Below are positions 44,391-54,818 of a stretch of 64,000 bases of DNA, piece by piece. The notes beneath the pieces are model-generated. The model did not search any database, had not been told where the DNA came from, and saw nothing but the letters and a program-made list of their open reading frames with translations. Source of the DNA: Acidovorax radicis N35 (lineage in GTDB: Bacteria > Pseudomonadota > Gammaproteobacteria > Burkholderiales > Burkholderiaceae_C); the NCBI RefSeq assembly GCF_000204195.1, contig NZ_AFBG01000016.1, positions 1-64,000 of the forward strand, written 5' to 3'. Position numbers and translations under genes: made by a program. Every line of letters starts with the position of its first letter. The first letter of the stretch is position 1.

Positions 44391-47300
44391 TCAGACAGCG
44401 GCACCGGGGGCTCCGGCACGGCTCAGTTGTTGTTCATTGGGTGCGGGCTTGCGCAGCTTGTCGAGCAGCACATAGACCACCGGTGTTGTCAGCAAGGTGA
44501 GCAACTGGCTGGCAATCAGGCCACCGATGATCGCCACCCCCAGGGGCTGGCGCAGTTCAGAGCCCTGGCCAAAACCGATGGCCAGTGGCAAGGCGCCCAG
44601 CGCCGCCGCCATGGTGGTCATGAGGATGGGCCGAAACCGCAACAGGCAGGCCTCGCGCACGGCTTCCAGGGCCGTGAGCCCGCGCGCGCGCTCGGCGTCC
44701 AGTGCGAAGTCGATGATCATGATGGCGTTCTTCTTCACGATGCCGATCAGAAGAAACACCCCGATGAGCGCAATGATGGTGAACTGCATGTTGAACAGCA
44801 GCAGCGCCAGCACCGCCCCCACGCCCGCGGACGGAAGCGTGGTGAGCACCGTGATCGGGTGGATGAGGCTTTCATACAGAACGCCCAGCACGATGTAGAT
44901 CACCACGATGGCCGTGATGATCAGGAACGCTTGCTGCCCCTGCGACTGCTGAGCACTGAGCGCCGTGCCCTGAAAACTGCCGCGCACGTTGGTGGGCATG
45001 GCAATGTCAGCCTCGGCCTGCCCAATGACCTGGCGCGCCTGCGCAAGCGAGGTCCCCGGGTCGATGTTGAACGAGATGGTGGTGGCCAGTTCGCCATCCT
45101 GATGGCTGATGGAGGTGGGAGACGCCCGCTCCACCACGCGCGCCACTGCGCTGAGCGGCACCATGGTGGACGGCATGGTGCTGATGACGTTGCCCGTGGA
45201 CGCGCCGCGCTGGCCGGGGTTGGCCGCCGTACCCGTGGCGCCGCTGGGGTTCGCCGCCACGTAAATGTCCTTGAGGGCGGGCGGCCCCCGCGTATATTCA
45301 GGCCCCCATTCCATGATGACGGCGTACTGGTTGAGTTCACCATAGATCGTGGCCACCGAGCGCTGGCCAAACGCGTTGTACAGCGCGTTGTCGATGGCCG
45401 ATGCGCTCACGCCCAGGCGCGACGCACTCGCGCGGTCCACCTCCACATAGGTCTCCACGCCGTTCTCGGCCTGGTCGGTGTCCACGTCCTTGAGCAAGGG
45501 CTCGTCCTTGATCCGATCGGCCAGCTTGCCCGCCCACTGCTTGAGGTCCGCCATGTTGTCGCTCTTGAGCGTGTACTGGTAGGTGGAGTTGCTGGACCGG
45601 CCGCCCATGCGAAGGTCCTGCACGGGATTCAGGAACACCCTGAGGCCGGTGATCTGGTTGAGCTGTGGCCGCAGACGGGCGATGACGGCAGGCGTACTGT
45701 CGGTACGCTGCTTGAGCGGCTTCAAGTTGACGAACATGAAGCCGCCACCCGCCCGGCTGCCGCCCGAGAAGCCCACCACCGTATCCACAGCCGGGTCCTT
45801 GCGGATGATCTCCACCGCCTCGCGCAACTTGCGCGCCAGGGCATCGGACGAGATGCTCTGGTCGGCCCGCAGGCCGGCATTGAGCTGCCCATTGTCCTGC
45901 TCGGGAAAGTACCCCTTGGGGATCTTGGCGAACAGGTACACGTTGAGCCCGATCACCGCCAGCAGGATGAGCACCACAAGACCCTTGCTGGCCAGGGCCC
46001 AGTCCAGGCTGTGTTCGTACCCACGCAGCACGCCCTGGTAGCCCCGCTCGGCCCAGCGTGCCAGGCGCGATGGGGGCTTGTCGCTGGCCGGGTCGTGCGC
46101 CCGCAGCAGCCACGCGCACATCATGGGCGTGGTCGTGAGCGAGATCACCAGCGAGATCATCACCGCCGCCGACAGCGTGACCGCAAACTCGCGGAACAGC
46201 CGGCCCACCTGCCCGTCCATGAACAGCAGCGGGATGAACACCGCCACCAGCGACAGGCTGATGGACAGCACGGTGAAGCCCACCTCACGCGCACCTTGCA
46301 GCGCTGCCTCCATGCGGTCCATCCCGGCCTCGATGTGCCGCATGGTGTTCTCCAGCACCACGATGGCGTCATCCACCACAAAACCTGTGGCCACGGTCAG
46401 TGCCATCAGGCTCAGGTTGTTCAGGCTGAACCCCAGGAAGTACATCACCCCGAAGGTGCCCAGCAACGACACCACTGTGGCCACAGCCGGGATCACCGTG
46501 GCGCGCGCCTTGCGCAAGAAGAGGCCCACCACCAGCACCACGAGGGCAATGGACACCATGAGTGTCAGCTCGATCTCATGCAGGGACGAACGAATAGAGT
46601 TGGTGCTGTCGGACGCCACGGCCACCTGGATGTCCTGCGGTAGCTGGGCCTGCAAATCGGGCAACAGGGCACGCACGGCATCCACGGTCTCGATGATGTT
46701 GGCCCCCGGCTGGCGCGTGACCAGCACGATGATGGCGGGGTCGCCATTGAACAGACCCACCGTGCGGCGGTTTTCCACACCGTCCACCACGCGCGCCACA
46801 TCCCCCAGCCGCACGGCGGCGTTGTTGCGCCAGGCAATCACGAGCGACTCGTACTCTGCCGCTTTGCGCGCTGGGGATGGCGTGTAGATCTGCAACCGGC
46901 GGCCATCCCCTTCGATGGCGCCCTTGGGCCGGTTGGCGTTGGAGGCCTGGATGGCTGCGCGCACATCTTCGGTGCTGATGCCATAGCGATTGAGCGCGAA
47001 GGGCAGCAACTCAACGCGCACGGCGGGCAGCGACCCGCCCCCGATCTCCACCTCGCCCACACCATCGACCTGCGAAAGGCGCTGGCTCACCACATTGGAG
47101 ACGGCGTCGTAGATCTCGCCCGGCGTGCGCGTCTTGGAGGTGAGCGCCAGGATGATGACCGGGGACGCCGCCGAGTTGCGCTTGCGGTAGGTGGGGTTGC
47201 TGCGCAGCGTGGCGGGCAGATCGGCCCGCGCCGCGTTGATGGCGGCCTGCACCTCGCGCGCTGCCGCGTCGATGTTGCGGTTCAGATCAAACTGCAGGCT

Positions 47301-47573
47301 CACACGGGCCGATCCGTTGGAGCTGGTCGAGGTCATTTCGTTGACCCCGGCAATCACCCCCAACCGCCGCTCCAGAGGCGTGGCCACGCTGGTGGCCATG
47401 GTTTCGGGACTCGCCCCCGCGAGGCTTGCCGAGACCGAAATGGCCGGATAGTCCACCTGCGGCAAAGGCGATACAGGCAGCACAAAAAAAGCGGCAATTC
47501 CCGCCAAGGCCAGGCCAATGGTCAACAGCACGGTGGCTACGGGCCGCTCCACAAAGGGGCGCGACAGGTTCAT
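44391..47573 (-). CDS. mdtC: RND efflux permease, MdtC-like
   Basis: The 1060-residue inner-membrane transporter has 12 membrane segments, two large periplasmic loops and TM4 with the proton-relay GFVVDDAIVVLEN. The N-terminus MNLSRPFVERPVATVLLTIG is typical of MdtB/MdtC (HME/HAE-1 type) subunits, which assemble as heterotrimers. The start overlaps the previous permease stop (ATGA at 47570-47573), so the two are coupled. Assignment to MdtC rather than MdtB is by gene order. Confidence 0.92.
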   Translation of the reverse strand: MNLSRPFVERPVATVLLTIGLALAGIAAFFVLPVSPLPQVDYPAISVSASLAGASPETMATSVATPLERRLGVIAGVNEMTSTSSNGSARVSLQFDLNRNIDAAAREVQAAINAARADLPATLRSNPTYRKRNSAASPVIILALTSKTRTPGEIYDAVSNVVSQRLSQVDGVGEVEIGGGSLPAVRVELLPFALNRYGISTEDVRAAIQASNANRPKGAIEGDGRRLQIYTPSPARKAAEYESLVIAWRNNAAVRLGDVARVVDGVENRRTVGLFNGDPAIIVLVTRQPGANIIETVDAVRALLPDLQAQLPQDIQVAVASDSTNSIRSSLHEIELTLMVSIALVVLVVGLFLRKARATVIPAVATVVSLLGTFGVMYFLGFSLNNLSLMALTVATGFVVDDAIVVLENTMRHIEAGMDRMEAALQGAREVGFTVLSISLSLVAVFIPLLFMDGQVGRLFREFAVTLSAAVMISLVISLTTTPMMCAWLLRAHDPASDKPPSRLARWAERGYQGVLRGYEHSLDWALASKGLVVLILLAVIGLNVYLFAKIPKGYFPEQDNGQLNAGLRADQSISSDALARKLREAVEIIRKDPAVDTVVGFSGGSRAGGGFMFVNLKPLKQRTDSTPAVIARLRPQLNQITGLRVFLNPVQDLRMGGRSSNSTYQYTLKSDNMADLKQWAGKLADRIKDEPLLKDVDTDQAENGVETYVEVDRASASRLGVSASAIDNALYNAFGQRSVATIYGELNQYAVIMEWGPEYTRGPPALKDIYVAANPSGATGTAANPGQRGASTGNVISTMPSTMVPLSAVARVVERASPTSISHQDGELATTISFNIDPGTSLAQARQVIGQAEADIAMPTNVRGSFQGTALSAQQSQGQQAFLIITAIVVIYIVLGVLYESLIHPITVLTTLPSAGVGAVLALLLFNMQFTIIALIGVFLLIGIVKKNAIMIIDFALDAERARGLTALEAVREACLLRFRPILMTTMAAALGALPLAIGFGQGSELRQPLGVAIIGGLIASQLLTLLTTPVVYVLLDKLRKPAPNEQQLSRAGAPGAAV

Positions 47574-50500
47574 GGAGCCTCTCCAGCCTGAACCGGCGCC
47601 GCCGCCGTGCCCCGGCCTGACCATCGACGACCCAACCGGTCAAACGCCAGATAGATCACCGGGGTGGTGAACAGCGTGAGCATCTGGCTCAGGATCAGCC
47701 CCCCAAAAATGGCCAGCCCCAGGGGCCGGCGCAGCTCGGCCCCTTCACCCCAGCCCAGCATCAGCGGCAGCGCCGCAAACAGCGCCGCCAGCGTGGTCAT
47801 GAGGATGGGGCGAAAGCGCAGCAATGCAGCCTGGTGGATGGCTTGCTGCGGCCCCATGCCCTGGTGGCGCTCCGCGTCGATGGCGAAGTCGATCATCATG
47901 ATCGCGTTTTTCTTGACGATGCCGATCAGCAGGATGATCCCGATGATGCCGATCACCCCGAGATCATTGCCCGACACCATGAGCGCCAGCAGGGCCCCCA
48001 CCCCGGCGGAAGGCAGGGTTGAGAGGATCGTCACCGGATGGATGTAGCTCTCGTACAGCACCCCGAGCACGATGTACACGCAGACCATGGCCGCCAGGAT
48101 GAGCCACAACTGGCTGGACAGCGATTTTTCGTAAGCCCCGGCAGCCCCCAGAAACTCCATCGAGAGGCCCTGTGGCATGCCGATCTCCTTGGCGGCAGCG
48201 CGGATGGCGTCCACCGCGCTGCCCAAAGATACGCCCTCGGCCTTGTCAAACCCCAGCGTCGCCGCCGGGTACTGGGCCACGCGCGTGACCTGCAGCGGTG
48301 CCAGTTGCTCACGGATGGTGGCCACGGCCGCCAGGGGCGTGGGTGTGCCAGAGCCCGTGCGCAACTGCAAGGTGCCCAGGGCCTCTGGCGTGTTCATGCC
48401 TTCCTGCTGCGCCTCCAGAATCACCCGGTACTGGTTGGTCTCGGTAAAGATGGTGGACACGATGCGCTGGCCAAAAGCGCTGTAGAGCGTGTCGTCCACC
48501 GAGCTGGCCGTGATCGACAGGCGCGATGCCGTGTTGCGGTCAATGTCCACGAAGGCCGAAAGCCCTTGCGCACCCGCGTCGGTCGTGGCGTTGCGCACCT
48601 TGGGCTCGCTCTGCAGCCGCAGGGCGAGTTTGCGGGTCCAGCCATTGACCTGCTCAGCGTCCACTCCGCCAATCGACACGCGGTACTCGGTGGGCCCGGT
48701 TTCCGCATCGATGGTCAGATCCTGCGTGGGCTGCAGGTACAGCGTGACACCCGCCACAGACCGCACATGCTCACGCAGCCGCTGCATGATGGCTTCCTGC
48801 GCATCCCGCTGCGGCTTCAAGTTGATCAGCATGCGCCCGGCGTTGAGCATGGTGTTGTTGGCCGCATCGACACCCACAAACGAGCTGAGCGACAACACAT
48901 CCGGGTCCTGCAGGATGGCGCGCACGGCCGCTTGCTGCAGTTCGGTCATGCGGGCATATGAGACATCTTGCGATGCCTCGATGCGCGCCTGAAGTTGCCC
49001 GGTGTCCTGCGTGGGGAACAAGCCCTTGGGAATCACCACATACAGCAGTGCCGTGAGTGCCAGCGTCATCACAGCCACGACCATGGTTGCGCCCTGGTGG
49101 CGCAGCACCCATTGCAGCCAGCGGTCGTAGCCCCCGATCACCCGCTCGAACCCCCGGTTGATGCGCCCTGCGACGCCCTGCGGGCCTCCCACGGGCTCCG
49201 GGCGCAGCCAGCGCGCCGCCATCATGGGCACGAGCGTGAGCGACACCACGCCGGAGATCAGGATGGTGATGGCCAGCGTGACCGCAAACTCGCGAAAGAG
49301 CCGGCCCACCACATCACTCATGAAGAGCAGCGGGATGAGCACCGCGATCAGCGACACGGTCAGCGAGATGATGGTGAAACCGATCTGCGTGGCCCCCTTG
49401 AGCGCCGCCTGGAACGGCGACTCCCCCTCCTCCAGGTAGCGCGCAATGTTCTCGATCATCACGATGGCATCGTCCACCACGAAGCCTGTGGCAATCGTCA
49501 GCGCCATCAGGCTCAGGTTGTTGAGGCTGTAGCCCAGCAGGTACATCACGCCACAGGTGCCGATGAGCGAAATGGGCACGGCCAGGCTGGCAATCACCGT
49601 GGCGCGCAGGCTGTGCAGAAAGAAGAAGATCACCAACACCACCATGAGCACGGCCAGAACCAGTTCCAGCTCCACATGGTGCACCGAGGCCCGGATGCCC
49701 GTGGTGCGGTCAGACAACACCTGCACCTTGAGCGACGCGGGCAGGCCCGCCTGCAGCTCGGGCAGCAGCTTCTTGATGTTGTCCACCGTGGCGATCACGT
49801 TGGCGCCCGGCTGGCGCTGCACGTTGAGGATGATCGCCGGAGTCTCGCCCGCCCAGGCGCCCAGGCGGTTGTTCTCGGCGCTGTCCACCACCCGCGCCAC
49901 CTCCAGCATGCGCACCGGCGCACCGTTGCGCCACGACACGATGAGGTTCTTGTAGTCGTCCACCGTCAACAACTGGTCGTTGGCGTTGATGGTGTAGGAG
50001 CGCTGCGGGCCATCAAAGCTGCCCTTGGCACTGTTGGCATTGGCCGACGTGATGGCCGTGCGCAGGGTGTCGAGGCCAATACCATACGACGCAAGCGCCT
50101 TGGTGTCGGCCTGGATGCGCACCGCAGGCCGCTGCCCGCCCGCCAGCGACACCAGCCCCACGCCTGATACTTGGCTGATCTTCTGCGCCAGGCGCGTGTT
50201 CACCAGGTTCTGCACCTCGGTGAGCGGCAACGTGTCAGAGCTGATGGCCAACGTCAGCACCGGTGCATCCGCCGGATTGACCTTGGCGTACACCGGCGGC
50301 GCGGGCAGGTCCGCTGGCAGCAGCGAGTTGCCGGCATTGATGGCGGCCTGCACCTCTTGCTCGGCCACATCCAGCGCCAGCCCCAGGCCAAACTGCAGCG
50401 TGATGATGGACACCCCCGAGGCGCTGGTGGAAGCCATGCGCTCCAGCCCCGGCATCTGGCCAAACTGCCGCTCCAGCGGAGCACTCACGGTGCGGCTCAT

Positions 50501-50674
50501 CACCTCGGGGCTGGCCCCAGGGTACAAGGTCTGAACCTGGATGGTGGGGTAGTCCACCTCGGGCAGTGCCGACAGCGGAAGGAAACGGAAACCCAGCAAC
50601 CCTGCCAGCACGATGGCAATCATCAGCAGCGCAGTGGCCACGGGCCTTTCAATGAACGGACGCGATGGGCTCAT
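47570..50674 (-). CDS. mdtB: RND efflux permease, MdtB-like
   Basis: The 1034-residue permease starts MSPSRPFIERPVATALLMIA and has the full RND layout with GFVVDDAIVMIEN in TM4. The periplasmic porter segments include SASGVSIITLQFGLGLALDV. It is the first of two adjacent permeases after the MFP gene, as in mdtABC operons that export bile salts, novobiocin and similar compounds in enterobacteria; substrates here are unknown. Confidence 0.93.
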   Translation of the reverse strand: MSPSRPFIERPVATALLMIAIVLAGLLGFRFLPLSALPEVDYPTIQVQTLYPGASPEVMSRTVSAPLERQFGQMPGLERMASTSASGVSIITLQFGLGLALDVAEQEVQAAINAGNSLLPADLPAPPVYAKVNPADAPVLTLAISSDTLPLTEVQNLVNTRLAQKISQVSGVGLVSLAGGQRPAVRIQADTKALASYGIGLDTLRTAITSANANSAKGSFDGPQRSYTINANDQLLTVDDYKNLIVSWRNGAPVRMLEVARVVDSAENNRLGAWAGETPAIILNVQRQPGANVIATVDNIKKLLPELQAGLPASLKVQVLSDRTTGIRASVHHVELELVLAVLMVVLVIFFFLHSLRATVIASLAVPISLIGTCGVMYLLGYSLNNLSLMALTIATGFVVDDAIVMIENIARYLEEGESPFQAALKGATQIGFTIISLTVSLIAVLIPLLFMSDVVGRLFREFAVTLAITILISGVVSLTLVPMMAARWLRPEPVGGPQGVAGRINRGFERVIGGYDRWLQWVLRHQGATMVVAVMTLALTALLYVVIPKGLFPTQDTGQLQARIEASQDVSYARMTELQQAAVRAILQDPDVLSLSSFVGVDAANNTMLNAGRMLINLKPQRDAQEAIMQRLREHVRSVAGVTLYLQPTQDLTIDAETGPTEYRVSIGGVDAEQVNGWTRKLALRLQSEPKVRNATTDAGAQGLSAFVDIDRNTASRLSITASSVDDTLYSAFGQRIVSTIFTETNQYRVILEAQQEGMNTPEALGTLQLRTGSGTPTPLAAVATIREQLAPLQVTRVAQYPAATLGFDKAEGVSLGSAVDAIRAAAKEIGMPQGLSMEFLGAAGAYEKSLSSQLWLILAAMVCVYIVLGVLYESYIHPVTILSTLPSAGVGALLALMVSGNDLGVIGIIGIILLIGIVKKNAIMMIDFAIDAERHQGMGPQQAIHQAALLRFRPILMTTLAALFAALPLMLGWGEGAELRRPLGLAIFGGLILSQMLTLFTTPVIYLAFDRLGRRWSGRGTAAAPVQAGEAP

Positions 50675-50688
50675 GCTGGCATCCGCGC

Positions 50689-52002
50689 TCAGGGGTTTTG
50701 CGCAGGGCGCTGACGGCGCTGGCGACCTTCACCCGAAGCGCCGCTGCGCGGGCTGCTGGCCCCCGCGCGGGGTGGGCGTGCGGCCTGCGCACCCGGCAGC
50801 TGCACGGCCATGCCATCCTGCAAACGGTCCCCGCCCTCGGTCACCACACGCTCGCCCTCCTTCAGGCCCTCGGTGATCGCCATCAGCCCCACCGTGGCCT
50901 GGCCGCGCTTGACCTTGCGCAGCGACACCGTGCGGTCTTCGTTGATGACATAGACATAGTCGCCATTGGCCCCCGTGCGCACGGCAGTCACGGGCACCAC
51001 CAGCGCAGGCACATTGCGCAGCAGCAGCTGCACGTTCACGAACTGATTGGGAAACAGCGCGCCCGCCGCATTCTCGAACCGCGCCTTGGCCTTGACGGTG
51101 CCTGTGGTGGTATCGACCTGGTTGTCCAGCGTAGAAAACCGGCCTTTGTCGAGCTCGGCCTTGCGGGTGCGGTCCAGTGCCGTCACGGCCAATGCATCCG
51201 CGCCGCCATGAGTGGCCTGGGCGGCCTGGATGTCTGCCACACGGTCCTGCGGCACCGAAAACTGCACATCGATCGGGGCCACCTGGGTGATGGTGGCCAG
51301 GCCTGCCGTGTCGCCCGAGGTCACGTAGTTGCCTGCATCCACGGCGCGCAAGCCGATCCGCCCTGTGGCTGGCGATGTGATGCGCGTGTAGTCCAGGTTC
51401 AGCCGTGCCGTGCCCTCCTGGGCCTTGTCGGTCACCACCGTGCCCTCCAGCTGCTTGACCAGCGCGGCCTGGGTGTCCACATCCTGGCGCGCGATGGAGT
51501 CTTGCGACAACAGGGTGCGGTAACGCTCCAGGGTCAGGCGGGCGTTCTCCAGCTGCGCCTCGTCGCGCTGGCGGGTGCCCTGGGCCTGCATCAGTGCCTG
51601 CTCGAAGGGACGGGGGTCGATCTGCGCCAGCAACTGCCCCTTCTTGACCATCTGGCCCTCGGTGAACAGCACCTGGGTCAGCATGCCCGACACCTGGGGC
51701 CGCAGCGTGACCGTGGTGGCCGGGATCACCGTACCCAGTGCGTCGACGACCACCGGCAAATCCGCCTTGCGCACCAGGGCGTCCCCCACCGTCACCATGG
51801 GGCGTCCACCCCCTGGATTGCCCGGGCCGCCGCTGGATTCGCCATTGGCCCGCTCGATGAGATACCACGCGGCACCCCCCACCAGCGCCACCAGTACCAG
51901 GGCCAGAAGACTCCCTACCCAGCGGGAACGTCGTGGCGGTTTGCCAGAGGGGGCGGGAGGAATCGCCGATGGCGGGGGCGCGTTGACTTCTTGGGGATTC
52001 AT
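50689..52002 (-). CDS. mdtA: RND efflux membrane-fusion protein, MdtA-like
   Basis: The 437-residue periplasmic adaptor has one N-terminal membrane segment (SLLALVLVALVGGAAWYLIE, about 31-50). It has the lipoyl-like hinge halves (LRPQVSGMLTQVLFTEGQMV and ITSPATGRIGLRAVDAGNYV), a helical hairpin and a beta-barrel domain. The C-terminal tail is long, Arg/Pro-rich and unlike the core. It is the first gene of the operon, 14 bp upstream of mdtB. The 297 bp to the divergent DUF2306 gene must hold the promoter; no regulator gene is adjacent. Confidence 0.93.
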   Translation of the reverse strand: MNPQEVNAPPPSAIPPAPSGKPPRRSRWVGSLLALVLVALVGGAAWYLIERANGESSGGPGNPGGGRPMVTVGDALVRKADLPVVVDALGTVIPATTVTLRPQVSGMLTQVLFTEGQMVKKGQLLAQIDPRPFEQALMQAQGTRQRDEAQLENARLTLERYRTLLSQDSIARQDVDTQAALVKQLEGTVVTDKAQEGTARLNLDYTRITSPATGRIGLRAVDAGNYVTSGDTAGLATITQVAPIDVQFSVPQDRVADIQAAQATHGGADALAVTALDRTRKAELDKGRFSTLDNQVDTTTGTVKAKARFENAAGALFPNQFVNVQLLLRNVPALVVPVTAVRTGANGDYVYVINEDRTVSLRKVKRGQATVGLMAITEGLKEGERVVTEGGDRLQDGMAVQLPGAQAARPPRAGASSPRSGASGEGRQRRQRPAQNP

Positions 52003-52299
52003 GGCGGTCCTGATTCGTGTTCTCGGGTGCAGGCTGGGCCGGGGTCCAACCGTACCGGATCGTAGAGGCTCATTTCGCGCTCTGCCTTGAACGCTGTGCG
52101 AAGAAAAGTAAACCTTGGGGTCAAAGCCATGGGAGCAGGGAGACCCATGCCCCAGCGACCGCCCCCGGAAGCACCCACAGGTCGCGCCGCGCTCCTGCAT
52201 TTCGCGGCAGTCGATCCGCATTTCGTCGCAAGCCGCTGGAATCACTCCGGCGGTGGCGGCAAAGTCCGCTCCATTGAAGAACGAGCCCGGAGCACCGCC

Positions 52300-52710
52300 A
52301 TGCAACTCACCCCCGTCATCGCCATCCACCTCGCCGCTGCGCTGGCAGCCACCGCCATCGGCCCCATCGCCCTGTGGGCCCGCAAGGGCGCTACCCAACG
52401 CCCCCGCCTGCACCGCGCCGCCGGGTACGCCTGGGTGACCCTGATGGTGGCCGCGGCTGTCTCTGCCATTTTCATCAATGGAGGCCATGGTCCCCGCTGG
52501 GGGAGCTTCGGGCCCATCCACCTGCTGATTCCGGTCACGCTGGGCCTGCTGGTGCTGTCCTTTGTCTTCCTGGCCCGCCGCAACATCGAAGGCCACCGCC
52601 AGACCATGCAAAAGGTCTACATCGGCGCCTGCGTGGTGGCCGGTGGCTTCACCCTTCTTCCCGGACGCTTTCTGGGGCACTCGCTCTGGTCTGCACTGGG
52701 CGTGATCTGA
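52300..52710 (+). CDS. DUF2306 membrane protein
   Basis: The 136-residue protein has four membrane segments and the DUF2306 pattern: HLAAALAATAIGPIALWARK, RLHRAAGYAWVTLMVAAA, and HRQTMQKVYIGACVVAGGFT with conserved His. The family is of unknown function, possibly haem- or quinone-related. It heads a plus-strand run of small membrane proteins and hydrolases. Confidence 0.75.
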   Translation: MQLTPVIAIHLAAALAATAIGPIALWARKGATQRPRLHRAAGYAWVTLMVAAAVSAIFINGGHGPRWGSFGPIHLLIPVTLGLLVLSFVFLARRNIEGHRQTMQKVYIGACVVAGGFTLLPGRFLGHSLWSALGVI

Positions 52711-52755
52711 CTCTTTCCTCCACCCCCCTATCCATCCCTACCCAGGAGCCACACC

Positions 52756-53328
52756 ATGCTGCTCAATATGATTGTTCACCAGCCTCAGGCGCTGATCCAG
52801 GTCGTCACCCACACCCCCTACTGGGTCTGGGGCCTGCTGGCTGCCTTGGTGGGGCTGGGAGCCAGCCAGCTGTACGACCGCACCGCCAGCCTGCGCCGGA
52901 CCCAGCTCATGCCCCTGGGCATGGCCGTCTTTTCGGTCGCCGGCGTCCTGTCGGCATTCGGCAGTTCGGCGCCCATGGCCGCACAGGCCGTAGGCGCCTG
53001 GCTGGCTGCCGCGGCCGCAATCACCGCACTGGCCCTGTGGTTCCAGCCCACGGCCCCCACCGGCACGCTCTACGCATCCTCGTCGCGCAGCTTCTACGTG
53101 CCAGGCAGCGCCATGCCGCTCGCACTGATCGTCGGCATCTTTCTCACCAAGTATTTCGTGGGGGTCGAGTTGGCCATGCAGCCCTCCCTGGCGCGGGATG
53201 GCGCCTTTGCCCTGCAGATCTCGGCCCTGTATGGCGTGTTCAATGGGCTGTTCGCCGCCCGTGCACTGCGGATGTGGCGCTTGGCACAGCAAAGCGTGGT
53301 CTACGGCGCAGCCCCCGTGGGCACCTGA
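52756..53328 (+). CDS. Hypothetical integral membrane protein, 190 aa
   Basis: The protein has four to five hydrophobic segments (VWGLLAALVGLGASQLYDRT; MPLGMAVFSVAGVLSAFGSS; AMPLALIVGIFLTKYFVGVE) and short polar loops. CAGGAGCCACACC gives a good ribosome site. It lies 45 bp after the DUF2306 gene. I do not recognise the family with confidence. Confidence 0.65.
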   Translation: MLLNMIVHQPQALIQVVTHTPYWVWGLLAALVGLGASQLYDRTASLRRTQLMPLGMAVFSVAGVLSAFGSSAPMAAQAVGAWLAAAAAITALALWFQPTAPTGTLYASSSRSFYVPGSAMPLALIVGIFLTKYFVGVELAMQPSLARDGAFALQISALYGVFNGLFAARALRMWRLAQQSVVYGAAPVGT

Positions 53329-53386
53329 GCCCCGCCCGAACCCTCCACTTCCATCGAACTGCCTCACCTTGCCTGGAGACATCACC

Positions 53387-53677
53387 ATGCGCTACGCACA
53401 CCTCACCCAAGACCCCATCGAACGCCTGGCCCGCAAGCGCGCCGGGGCCAAGCTGGGCTGGTACATGCACGCCGGGGTCTATCTGCTGGTCAACCTGCTG
53501 CTGATCACCCTGTCGGCCGCCAGTGGCCGGCACTGGGCGGTGTACCCCGCACTGGGATGGGGCATCGGCCTGGCGGTGCATGGGGCGGTGGTGTTCCTGG
53601 TCGCGGGCGGTGGGCTGCACGAGCGCATGGTGCAGGCCGAGCGAGACCGACTGGCACAGCAGGGCCCACGTCCTTGA
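53387..53677 (+). CDS. 2TM domain protein, copy A
   Basis: This 96-residue protein has two membrane helices framed by LARKRAGAKLGWYMHAGVYL and a C-terminal GLHERMVQAERDRLA amphipathic helix, the 2TM-domain pattern. It is clearly paralogous to the protein at 55922 (shared LARxRAxAKLGWYxHA, ALGWG/LLGWG and RMVQ). 2TM domains often precede LytS-type kinases. Here copy A stands with membrane-protein and hydrolase genes. Confidence 0.8.
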   Translation: MRYAHLTQDPIERLARKRAGAKLGWYMHAGVYLLVNLLLITLSAASGRHWAVYPALGWGIGLAVHGAVVFLVAGGGLHERMVQAERDRLAQQGPRP

Positions 53678-53714
53678 ACCCGCCAACACCCTCCATCCGC
53701 ACGAAAGAAATCCC

Positions 53715-54785
53715 ATGAAGATGCTTCGACGCCTGACCCTCGCCCTGCTGGCCCTGGGCGCTGCCGCCGCATGCCAGGCGGGCACCGGCCTGGCGGAACT
53801 GCCGGGCTTGCCGGGGGATGGCCCCGTCACGGTGTTCTACCCCAGCAGCAGCGCCGACGAACCCGTGCAACGCGGCCCCTTCCAGCTGCAGCTGGCCTGG
53901 CAAGGCACCCCCGTGCGGGGCAACGGCCGCCTGATCGTCATCACGCACGGGTCGGGCGGCAACCCGTGGGTACACACCGATCTCGCGCGCGCAATGGTGG
54001 CCGCAGGTTTTGTCGTGGCATTGCCCGAACATGCGGGAGACAGCTCCAGGGACCCGTCCACCCCCGGCCCCGAGAGCTGGAAGCGCCGCCCCGCAGAGGT
54101 CTCCCGCGCCATCGACACCGTGGCCCAGGACACCCGCCTGGCCCCGCTGCTGGCCCTGGACAAAGTGGGGGTCTTCGGCGGTTCCGCCGGTGGCCACACT
54201 GCCCTGAGCTTGGCAGGCGGCGCATGGTCGCCCGCACGCTTCCGCCAGCACTGCGAGGCCCACATCGCCGAGGATTTTTCCTCCTGCGTCGGGTTTATCA
54301 CCCGGCTGCACGGCAACTTGCTGGACGGCCTGAAGAAATGGTTTGCACTGGCCGTGATACGCCACCGTTTTGGCGATGAAACCGCCTACACGCACCAGGA
54401 CCCGCGCGTGCAGGCGGCCGTGGCCAGCGTGCCCTTTGCGGCAGACTTTGACATGGCTACCCTCGCCACCCCGCGCATCGCACTGGGGCTGGTGACCGCT
54501 GGCATGGATGTCAACCAGATTCCGCGCTTTCACAGCAGCGCTGTGCTCTCTGCCTGCCAGGACCGCTGCACCCATGTGGCCCACCTGCCGGGCGCCAGCC
54601 ACGGCGCCATGCTCTCGCCCATGCCGCCGCTGCACCTGCTCAACGATGTGCAAACCGCGCTGCTGGGCGATCCCCCCGGTTTTGACCGCAAGGTGCTGCC
54701 CGAAGTGGATGCACGGATCGTGGCTTTCTTTGCGCAGCACCTGCAGCCACTGCAAGCGCCGCCACCGCTGCAGGCGGCGCACTGA
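53715..54785 (+). CDS. Exported dienelactone-hydrolase-like alpha/beta hydrolase
   Basis: The 356-residue protein has a signal peptide (LTLALLALGAAAACQAG). A hydrolase domain follows with VITHGSGGNPW (oxyanion), FGGSAGGHTAL (nucleophile Ser about 157) and GASHGAML (His). It resembles COG4188-type 'predicted dienelactone hydrolases'. Four extra cysteines could form disulphides in the periplasm. It starts 37 bp after the 2TM gene, probably in the same transcript. Confidence 0.78.
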   Translation: MKMLRRLTLALLALGAAAACQAGTGLAELPGLPGDGPVTVFYPSSSADEPVQRGPFQLQLAWQGTPVRGNGRLIVITHGSGGNPWVHTDLARAMVAAGFVVALPEHAGDSSRDPSTPGPESWKRRPAEVSRAIDTVAQDTRLAPLLALDKVGVFGGSAGGHTALSLAGGAWSPARFRQHCEAHIAEDFSSCVGFITRLHGNLLDGLKKWFALAVIRHRFGDETAYTHQDPRVQAAVASVPFAADFDMATLATPRIALGLVTAGMDVNQIPRFHSSAVLSACQDRCTHVAHLPGASHGAMLSPMPPLHLLNDVQTALLGDPPGFDRKVLPEVDARIVAFFAQHLQPLQAPPPLQAAH

Positions 54786-54818
54786 CCGGGCCTCAACAAT
54801 CCACTCGCCCCTCCCATC

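Noticed and set aside
43968-46643. 891-codon plus-strand frame opposite the RND permease and outer-membrane genes
   Set aside because: His/Arg/Gly-rich shadow of mdtC and the NodT-like gene, whose motifs are intact on the other strand.
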